Of a stretch of DNA of 39,730 nucleotides, positions 34,096 through 39,730 are shown in pieces. This DNA comes from Criibacterium bergeronii (GTDB taxonomy: Bacteria; Bacillota; Clostridia; Peptostreptococcales; Filifactoraceae). Every line of letters begins with the position of its first letter. Position 1 is the first letter of the stretch. The notes below the pieces were generated by a model. It searched no databases. It saw nothing but the letters and a program-made list of their open reading frames with translations, and was not told where the DNA came from. The position numbers were made by a program, and so were the translations under genes. The DNA lies in NCBI RefSeq assembly GCF_001693775.2, contig NZ_MBEW02000019.1:1-39730 (forward strand), written 5' to 3'.

Positions 34096-34926
34096 ATGAG
34101 CAAAAGTTGTAATCAAAGCTGCGGTTCATGTTCACAAAGCTGTAGCGATAAAAAGCAAGCAAAACCCGACTTTACACAAAAACTTCATGAAAAAAGCAGT
34201 GTAAAAAAAGTAATAGGCATAGTAAGTGGCAAAGGGGGCGTGGGCAAATCTCTTGTGACATCTATGCTTGCAGTTACTATGAATAAAAGGGGATTTCATA
34301 CAGCTATATTAGATGCGGATATTACAGGGCCATCAATCCCTAAAGCCTTTGGTATAAAAGAAAAAGCCTTTGCCAATGCTGATGGTATAATACCGGTAAA
34401 AACTAAGACAGGTATAGACGTAATTTCTACAAATTTATTTTTAGATAACGACACAGACTCACTGGTGTGGAGAGGACCTGTCATAGCAAATGCTGTAAAA
34501 CAGTTTTGGGGAGATACCATTTGGGATAATGTGGATTATATGTTTATAGATATGCCTCCGGGTACAGGAGATGTACCTCTAACAGTCTATCAGTCTTTAA
34601 ATATCGATGGCATAATAATTGTGACTTCACCTCAGGAATTGGTATCAATGATTGTTACAAAAGCTGTTAATATGGCAGAAATGATGAAGATACCAATTAT
34701 TGGACTAGTAGAAAATATGTCGTACTTTCTTTGTCCGGACAACGGCAAAATTTATAAAATTTTTGGAGAAAGCCATATAGAAGAGATTGCCAAAGAGCAT
34801 AATTTAAAAGTATTGGGCAAAATGCCGATTGACCCAAGTATCGCCGAGGCTTGCGATAAAGGCTTGATAGAGGCTTGCGAATTTGATGGGCTTGATTTAA
34901 TAGGTGACGAATTAGAAAAATTATAA
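34096..34926 (+). CDS. mrp: Mrp/NBP35-type Fe-S cluster carrier ATPase
   Basis: A 276-residue P-loop protein that binds and transfers Fe-S clusters. It begins with a Cys-rich tail (C5, C9, C12, C16 in SCNQSCGSCSQSCSD), then a deviant Walker A SGKGGVGKS, and family motifs ILDADITGPSIPKAFG, WRGPVIANAVKQFWGD, MFIDMPPGTGDVPL and TSPQELVSMIVTKAV. The central cluster-binding CxxC of many Mrp proteins reads CPDNG here, so its second Cys is absent and clusters may be held through the N-terminal cysteines instead. An AAAAAGGTG site precedes the ATG. A weak hairpin follows at 34933-34990. Confidence 0.92.
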   Translation: MSKSCNQSCGSCSQSCSDKKQAKPDFTQKLHEKSSVKKVIGIVSGKGGVGKSLVTSMLAVTMNKRGFHTAILDADITGPSIPKAFGIKEKAFANADGIIPVKTKTGIDVISTNLFLDNDTDSLVWRGPVIANAVKQFWGDTIWDNVDYMFIDMPPGTGDVPLTVYQSLNIDGIIIVTSPQELVSMIVTKAVNMAEMMKIPIIGLVENMSYFLCPDNGKIYKIFGESHIEEIAKEHNLKVLGKMPIDPSIAEACDKGLIEACEFDGLDLIGDELEKL

Positions 34927-34932
34927 AAAATT

Positions 34933-34990
34933 GTGAGAGCGTTGTATCTATTAGATTAATATAATACTCTCACCTTTTGTTTAATAGAAA
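34933..34990 (+). terminator. Probable terminator of mrp
   Basis: GTGAGAG and CTCTCAC pair across a long, partly paired loop and are followed by CTTTTGTTT; the stem is interrupted, so strength is uncertain. Confidence 0.45.
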
Positions 34991-35072
34991 AATGCTATAC
35001 TGAGAGGAAATTTTTAAAATAAATGGTACAATTAAAGCAGTTCATCATGAGCTAAATAATGTAGATTACACC

Positions 35073-36221
35073 TTGGCTGAAAAATTTGGGCAAGACATTT
35101 CGCAAAAAGTCATTTCATATCACAAAAGTTTTCCAATGTATGAAAAAACACCCTTAGTTCACTTGAGCAACCTAGCAAATGAATTAGGCATAAAAGAAAT
35201 TTATGTAAAAGACGAGAGCAAAAGATTTGGACTAAACGCATTTAAGGCACTTGGAGGTAGCTATTGCTTAGGAAAATACATAGCCGACAAATTAGGTATG
35301 GATATTAGCGAGCTTGATTTTGGAAAAATAACTTCACCTGAGATAAAAGAAAAACTTGGAGAAATTACCTTTGTCACAGCTACTGACGGCAATCATGGAC
35401 GTGGGATTGCATGGACAGCACAGATACTTGGTCAAAAGTCGGTTGTATATATGCCAAAAGGCAGTGCAAAAGAAAGACTGGAAAATATTCACAAATGTGG
35501 AGCAATAGCAGAAATTACTGAGTATAATTATGATGACACAGTCAGATTTGCATACGAGTGTGCTAAAAAATATGGTTGGGTTTTGGTGCAAGATACCGCA
35601 TGGCAAGGCTACAAGACAATTCCAAATTGGATTATGCAAGGCTACACGACAATGGCACAAGAGGTAGTAGAGCAATTACAAGAGACAAGACCGACACACA
35701 TATTTTTACAGGCGGGCGTAGGAGCTATGGCAGGAGCGATTGCCGGATTTTTTGCGGATTTGTATAAAAAAGATAAGCCGATAATAACAATTATAGAACC
35801 AAACAAAGCAGATTGTTTTTACAAGACTGTCGAAATAAATGACGGCAAATTGCACTCAGTTGGCGGAGCTTTAGACACTATAATGGCAGGACTTGCTTGT
35901 GGAGAGCCATGTTCATTGGCGTGGGAGCAATTATCTCAATATGCAGAAAATTTTGTTTCAATGCCTGATTATGTAGCGGCAAAGGGTATGCGTGTACTTG
36001 CCAATCCTGTTGGTGATGATGAAAAAATAATTTCCGGTGAAAGCGGAGCATCTACGACCGGATTTGTAGCAGAGATTATGCAAAATGACAGCCTTGATAA
36101 TTTGCGTAAAATGCTTAAAATAGATAATAACTCAGTGGTACTATGCTTTTCTACAGAAGGCGACACTGACAAGGAAAACTATAGAAAAATTGTATGGGAT
36201 GGCTTATACCCTAGTTTTTAA
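35073..36221 (+). CDS. dpaL: Diaminopropionate ammonia-lyase (PLP enzyme)
   Basis: A cytosolic PLP enzyme that splits 2,3-diaminopropionate into pyruvate and two ammonia. The PLP Lys lies in KDESKRFGLNAFKALGGSY, followed by TATDGNHGRGIAWTA and the VQDTAWQGY and IIEPNKADCFY motifs; the fold-type II sequence ends SVVLCFSTEGDTDKENYRKI. The annotated start is TTG 35073, but it lacks a ribosome site. The same frame stays open upstream to a TGA at 35001-35003 and encodes plausible family sequence (NGTIKAVHHELNNVDYT). The real start may therefore be ATA 35019 or ATT 35010, after GAGAGG. It is flanked by mrp and a trans-editing deacylase. Confidence 0.9.
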   Translation: MAEKFGQDISQKVISYHKSFPMYEKTPLVHLSNLANELGIKEIYVKDESKRFGLNAFKALGGSYCLGKYIADKLGMDISELDFGKITSPEIKEKLGEITFVTATDGNHGRGIAWTAQILGQKSVVYMPKGSAKERLENIHKCGAIAEITEYNYDDTVRFAYECAKKYGWVLVQDTAWQGYKTIPNWIMQGYTTMAQEVVEQLQETRPTHIFLQAGVGAMAGAIAGFFADLYKKDKPIITIIEPNKADCFYKTVEINDGKLHSVGGALDTIMAGLACGEPCSLAWEQLSQYAENFVSMPDYVAAKGMRVLANPVGDDEKIISGESGASTTGFVAEIMQNDSLDNLRKMLKIDNNSVVLCFSTEGDTDKENYRKIVWDGLYPSF

Positions 36222-36245
36222 TAGATTAAATTGAAAGGACATGAA

Positions 36246-36734
36246 ATGAATAAACAAGAAGTGTATGAATTTTTAAAAAATCGTGGCATATGGTATGAAA
36301 TTACGGAGCACAAGGCTGTTTTTACAATGGAGGACTTGAGAGATGTCGACTTGCCATATCCTGAGTCAAACGCAAAAAACGTATTTGTTAGAGACAGCAA
36401 GAAGAGAAACTATTATTTAATAACACTCAAGGGTGAAAAAAAGATAAACCTAAAGGAATTTAGAGAAAAAGTAGGCTCAAGCCAGCTCAGCTTTGCCAGT
36501 GAGGCGGATTTAATGTCTATTTTAGGACTTTCTCCCGGCTCAGTATCTCCATTGGGCATCTTAAATGACAAGGAATGTAAAGTACAGTATTTTTTAGATA
36601 AGGAGCTTACAGAAAATAGCGGTATAATGGGTATGCATCCAAATGAAAATACAGCGTCTATTTGGCTAAAGGCTGAGGACTTGCTAGATATTATAAAAGA
36701 ACATGGAAACAGTGCCAGTGTCATCAGCATATAA
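36246..36734 (+). CDS. Prolyl-tRNA deacylase-like protein (YbaK/ProX family), copy 1
   Basis: A 162-residue protein of the YbaK/ProRS-insertion superfamily, whose members remove wrongly attached amino acids (often Ala or Cys) from tRNA-Pro. The catalytic-type Lys-Asn pair is in SNAKNVFVRDSKKRNYYLITL, with GLSPGSVSPLGILND and GMHPNENTASIWL completing the pocket. The start is ATG 36246 with AAAGGA upstream; an earlier in-frame TTG has none. Size and order fit the stand-alone PrdX/ProXp-ala group. A paralogue lies 2.6 kb downstream. Confidence 0.88.
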   Translation: MNKQEVYEFLKNRGIWYEITEHKAVFTMEDLRDVDLPYPESNAKNVFVRDSKKRNYYLITLKGEKKINLKEFREKVGSSQLSFASEADLMSILGLSPGSVSPLGILNDKECKVQYFLDKELTENSGIMGMHPNENTASIWLKAEDLLDIIKEHGNSASVISI

Positions 36735-36794
36735 GGTATTTTGCCTGATGAATAAATAAATACGTTGGCATTAAGGAAAGCGTAGAGGAAGATC

Positions 36795-37295
36795 ATGGAT
36801 TTTACAAAACATTACAATTCACCGCTTGGAGGTATTACACTGGCTAGTGATGGAGAAGCACTAATAGGATTATGGTTTGACGGACAAAAATATTTTGCAG
36901 ATACGCTTGAAAGTGAGCATGAAGAAAAAAATTTAGAAATATTTGACGAAACGACTAGATGGCTGGATATATATTTTAGCGGTAAAAATCCTGATTTCAC
37001 TCCTAAGCTTTCGATGATATGCTCAGGCTTTAGGCAATCTGTATGGGAAGAAATGCTGAAGATACCGTATGGTAAAACCACTACCTATAAAGAAATTGCT
37101 GTTAAAATTGCAAAAAAAAGTGGTCAAGAGCATATGTCCGCTCAGGCGGTTGGAGGAGCAGTAGGGCACAATTCAATTTCCTTAATTATCCCATGTCATA
37201 GAGTAATTGGCACAAACAGTAAGCTTACAGGTTACGCCGGAGGTATAGACAAAAAAATATGGTTACTGGAGCATGAGGGAGTAAGTATATATTGA
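36795..37295 (+). CDS. ogt: Methylated-DNA--protein-cysteine methyltransferase
   Basis: Ogt transfers methyl groups from O6-methylguanine to its own Cys, a one-shot repair reaction. The 166 residues contain the acceptor motif LIIPCHRVIG, the helix-turn-helix stretch PYGKTTTYKEIA, and AQAVGGAVGHNSISL. The C terminus TGYAGGIDKKIWLLEHEG is typical. A GAGGAAG site precedes the ATG. The gene stands between the two deacylase paralogues with 60-100 base gaps. Confidence 0.95.
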   Translation: MDFTKHYNSPLGGITLASDGEALIGLWFDGQKYFADTLESEHEEKNLEIFDETTRWLDIYFSGKNPDFTPKLSMICSGFRQSVWEEMLKIPYGKTTTYKEIAVKIAKKSGQEHMSAQAVGGAVGHNSISLIIPCHRVIGTNSKLTGYAGGIDKKIWLLEHEGVSIY

Positions 37296-37393
37296 CGAAA
37301 GCATTGATAAAAATTAAAGCTATCTTGCGATATTCTTTACACCTTTTTAATAAAAAATTAAGTATAAATAGAAATTTACAAAAGGAATAATAT

Positions 37394-38008
37394 ATGGCAA
37401 AAATTTTTTTAGTTAGGCATGGTCAGACACTATTTAATGTGCAGCATAAAACCCAAGGGCATTGTGACTCACCTTTGACAAAAGAAGGTATACAGATGGC
37501 AATAAACCTAGGAGATTACTTTGAAAAAAACGGGATATCTTTCGACCATGGTTACTGCTCTACCTCTGAAAGGACAGAGGATACGCTGAATTATATCTGT
37601 AAAAATTCTGTAGAATACACTAGATATAAATCACTCAAAGAAGTAAATTTTGGACCTATGGAGGGCGGAAGTGATGTAGAGATTTTTGCAAGATTTCCTG
37701 ATTTGAGATTGGGTACATATGACAAATACCTTGGACCTTTAGGGCTTGAAAATATGACAGACGCCTTTAATCGTTTTAATGATGAATTGATTAATATAGG
37801 TAATTCAGCGTATTCAAATGTATTGGTTGTATCCCATGGACTGGTGATTGCAAATTGGATTTGGTTTAAAGGTGCGGAATTTGAGTCAAAATATAGAGCA
37901 TTAAAAGCTACGAACTTTATTATAATGAGAAATTGCGACTGCTTGGTTTTAGAATATAAAGACACAAACTTTGAGCCTACAGAATATATATTAAATGAAA
38001 AGCTGTAA
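37394..38008 (+). CDS. Histidine phosphatase family protein
   Basis: A 204-residue member of the phosphoglycerate-mutase-like superfamily. The phosphohistidine motif is LVRHGQTLFNVQHKTQGHCDSPLT, an Arg in the CSTSERTEDTL segment, a Glu in LKEVNFGPMEG, and the second His in LVVSHGLVIANW. The length and the missing FTGW motif make it a broad phosphatase (for example CobC- or PhoE-like) rather than a glycolytic mutase. The substrate is unknown. An AAAGGAAT site precedes the ATG. Confidence 0.88.
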   Translation: MAKIFLVRHGQTLFNVQHKTQGHCDSPLTKEGIQMAINLGDYFEKNGISFDHGYCSTSERTEDTLNYICKNSVEYTRYKSLKEVNFGPMEGGSDVEIFARFPDLRLGTYDKYLGPLGLENMTDAFNRFNDELINIGNSAYSNVLVVSHGLVIANWIWFKGAEFESKYRALKATNFIIMRNCDCLVLEYKDTNFEPTEYILNEKL

Positions 38009-38060
38009 ACAAAATATTAAAAATATACTTTCTAAGTAAAGAAAAAAAAGGAGCTGTTAT

Positions 38061-38654
38061 ATGAGTTCTTATCGAAAAAGGCTTATAATATCTTTTAATT
38101 CTCCGGTAGTATTAGGTTTTACCTTCGCCTGCTTAGTTGTTTTAGTATTAGATAAATTTACACTAGGTATGTCTACAAATATGCTTTTTAGCGTTTATAG
38201 GTCATCTATGCTTGACCCGCTGACATATGTCAGATTTTTTGGTCATGTGCTGGGACACGCAGACTGGGGACATTTTTTCGGCAACATGATGCTGTTTCTA
38301 GTCATCGGACCTCTATTAGAGGAAAAATATGGCTCTAAGAAACTATTATTTGTAATTTTAGTGACTGCATTTGTAACCGGAGTGATTAATTTTATATTTT
38401 TTCCAAGAACTCAGCTACTTGGAGCAAGCGGAGTAGTCTTTGCGTTTATATTACTAGCATCCATGACAAGCATAAAAGGCGGAGAAATACCGGTTACATT
38501 TATATTGGTCGCTGTCATTTATATAGGACAGCAGGTGTATGAGGGCACATTTATACAAGATAATGTGTCAAATCTAACCCACATAATAGGCGGTTTGGTC
38601 GGCTCAACGCTTGGCTTTATGTTGAATACGAAAAAATTTAAAAAGAAATGGTAA
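38061..38654 (+). CDS. Rhomboid family intramembrane serine protease
   Basis: A 197-residue membrane protease with about six helices. The HxxxN of helix 2 lies in HADWGHFFGNMM (H71, N75), the catalytic Ser in LLGASGVVFAF (S123, GASG) and the catalytic His in SNLTHIIGGLVGS (H174). It cleaves membrane proteins within the bilayer; targets are unknown. The N terminus is short and basic (SSYRKR). An AAAGGAGCTG site precedes the ATG. It is probably co-transcribed with the phosphatase 52 bases upstream. Confidence 0.93.
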   Translation: MSSYRKRLIISFNSPVVLGFTFACLVVLVLDKFTLGMSTNMLFSVYRSSMLDPLTYVRFFGHVLGHADWGHFFGNMMLFLVIGPLLEEKYGSKKLLFVILVTAFVTGVINFIFFPRTQLLGASGVVFAFILLASMTSIKGGEIPVTFILVAVIYIGQQVYEGTFIQDNVSNLTHIIGGLVGSTLGFMLNTKKFKKKW

Positions 38655-38879
38655 ATTATTTTATATTAAATTAAAATGAATAAAGACAAGCTTATGAAAA
38701 ATGGTGTATATCATATGTTTTTGTAATAAATTCAAAATCCATTTCGCTAGGTGCATCATTAGAGGATATGTAAATACAAGATTTGGTTATTAAAGAATAA
38801 TAAGAAAAAAGCCGACAAAATAATAATATATTTTAAAATATAGCTATTATCAAAATTTATAGTATAAGATAGAGGAAAA

Positions 38880-39386
38880 ATGGAAGAACTAACAGAAAAA
38901 GAAAAATTTGAAAAAATACAGCAAATACTAAACGAATTAAATATTGAAACCAGTATCGTAGAGCATGAACCGGCAGTTACAACAGAGCTGGCTGACAAAT
39001 TTATAGAAGGTCTGGAAGGAGTTAGAACCAAGTCCATGTTTATAACCAACAAGAAAAAGAAAAATTTTTATCTAGTAATATTGGACGACAGCAAAAGATT
39101 AGATATGAGCAAATTCCAAGAAATTGTCGGAGATAAACAGCTAAGACTAGTATCAGAGGAGCTACTACATGAAAAAATGAAACTCCAGCCGGGAGTAGTT
39201 TCACCTTTCGGACTACTATTTAATACAGACCACGATATAAAGTTTTACTTTGATAAGGATATAGCTGAGCAAAGTATACAGACCTTCCACCCAAATACCA
39301 ACACCAAAACTATGTTTATAAAGACGACAGACCTATTTAAATTCGTAGAAAAAATAGGCTATGAGGTAAATATAATAGATTTATAA
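38880..39386 (+). CDS. Prolyl-tRNA deacylase-like protein (YbaK/ProX family), copy 2
   Basis: A 168-residue paralogue of the protein at 36.2 kb. Shared blocks are VEHEPAVTTEL, KKKKNFYLVIL, LQPGVVSPFGLL and FHPNTNTKTMFI. The Lys-Asn pair of copy 1 (AKNVF) is Lys-Ser here (TKSMF), and the body has diverged widely, so it may act on another mischarged tRNA. An AGAGGAAAA site precedes the ATG. The 225-base gap upstream shows no gene or clear motif. Confidence 0.85.
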   Translation: MEELTEKEKFEKIQQILNELNIETSIVEHEPAVTTELADKFIEGLEGVRTKSMFITNKKKKNFYLVILDDSKRLDMSKFQEIVGDKQLRLVSEELLHEKMKLQPGVVSPFGLLFNTDHDIKFYFDKDIAEQSIQTFHPNTNTKTMFIKTTDLFKFVEKIGYEVNIIDL

Positions 39387-39503
39387 ACAAAAAGTCACAA
39401 AAATATATCAGGCTATCAAGTAAGAAATGTAGTATATTAAATAGACTTGAAAACAGGTAAGAGAAATTGACATATTAATAAAATGGTATAGTATAATACA
39501 ATA

Positions 39504-39550
39504 AAAAAGCGGATAAGTTTAACGTAAGTTGTTAAATTTACCCGCTTTTT
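39504..39550 (+). terminator. Strong terminator hairpin
   Basis: A 20-base stem matching at 18 positions (39504-39523 with 39531-39550), a 7-base loop and a T5 end. It is about 118 bases after the second deacylase paralogue. Confidence 0.82.
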
Positions 39551-39665
39551 AAGTATGCTTTTCAGCAACTAGACCTTGTGTAATCTGATGATATTTAATC
39601 CCTGAGTACAAAAAACTTGATTATTTTTTGTAGAGTTGTTTTAGCGCAATCAATATCACACTATT

Positions 39666-39702
39666 CTCAAGATAAAAATTAAGTAGTATAATATATCTTG
39701 AG
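39666..39702 (+). promoter_or_regulatory. Promoter with flanking inverted repeat before the last gene
   Basis: CTCAAGATA (39666-39674) and TATCTTGAG (39694-39702) are perfect 9-base arms either side of TATAAT (39687-39692). One arm overlaps the -35 position and the other the start point and the GAGGTGG ribosome site, a layout typical of a repressor operator. Confidence 0.5.
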
Positions 39703-39709
39703 GTGGACT

Positions 39710-39730
39710 ATGAATAAAATACAAATAACA
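39710..39730 (+). CDS. Start of an unknown gene (runs off the right edge)
   Basis: ATG 39710 after a strong TTGAGGTGG site opens a frame MNKIQIT that continues beyond the window. Seven codons are not enough to identify it. The promoter and palindrome just upstream support it as a real, regulated gene. Confidence 0.5.

Larger units (their letters stand above)
39387..39709 (+). other. Intergenic region with promoter-abutting terminator and a palindrome
   Basis: No trusted gene is present. TTGACA (39467-39472) and TATAAT (39492-39497) are 19 bases apart and lead straight into a strong hairpin (39504-39550). Further right TATAAT (39687-39692) precedes the last gene, inside an inverted repeat (39666-39702). 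Confidence 0.5.

Noticed and set aside
38655-38879. Short frame starting ATGAATAAAGAC before the second deacylase paralogue
   Set aside because: It has only 16 codons with no ribosome site, promoter or recognisable sequence.

Overview
The window looks like a chromosomal segment of a low-GC, anaerobic, Gram-positive (Clostridia-type) bacterium. Evidence: very AT-rich DNA with AGA/ATA-rich codon use, Shine-Dalgarno-led genes, a monomeric [FeFe] hydrogenase, TagO/WecB wall-polymer genes, and MrnC, YfmF/YfmH and ImmR/ImmA-type proteins. An oral/gut Peptostreptococcaceae relative is my best guess, but this is inference from gene content, and CheV is the only motility hint. I see no tRNA, rRNA, CRISPR array, integrase or transposase.

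Layout. (1) 1-6.5 kb is mostly minus strand and accessory: a truncated membrane-protein gene, a Tdi1/GAD-like immunity pseudogene translationally coupled to a DUF4143-type ATPase that has three 40-bp-spaced repeats upstream, a zinc-ribbon/transmembrane/leucine-rich-repeat protein, a ferritin-like diiron protein, an AraC remnant, and an orphan UgpC/MsmK-type sugar ABC ATPase. (2) 6.9-16.5 kb is plus strand: cysS-mrnC, a nicotinamidase-like hydrolase, yfmF, a membrane protein, priA, yfmH, then cheV and an orphan pseudopilin. (3) After a TRAP-transporter remnant, 17.3-26.8 kb is a housekeeping run: prfA, sua5, rpiB, upp, comEB, tagO, wecB, a 2Fe-2S protein plus [FeFe] hydrogenase, a pseudouridine synthase and gpmA. 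(4) 26.8-32.4 kb is mixed: an unannotated 31-residue hydrophobic peptide gene with its own promoter and terminator, a decayed von Willebrand (VWA) protein gene, an XRE/ImmA pair with an operator-like promoter, gdhA, a UPF0316 protein, and a decaying DinJ/YafQ toxin-antitoxin module. (5) 32.6-39.7 kb is plus strand: htrA, mrp, diaminopropionate ammonia-lyase, two YbaK/ProX-type deacylase paralogues flanking ogt, a histidine phosphatase and a rhomboid protease, and the first codons of another gene at the right edge.

How the genes work together. The core blocks cover translation and its quality control (CysRS, RF1, Sua5 for t6A, trans-editing deacylases, EF-P-modification-associated M16 proteins), replication restart (PriA), wall-polymer linkage-unit synthesis (TagO and WecB supply the GlcNAc lipid carrier and ManNAc), pyrimidine salvage (Upp, ComEB), and fermentative amino-acid metabolism (GdhA, diaminopropionate lyase) with hydrogenase-linked redox. 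The accessory blocks hold at least five decayed genes (immunity, AraC, DctM, VWA, DinJ). Several of the inactivating changes are single-base events, suggesting continuing loss of defence, toxin and uptake functions.
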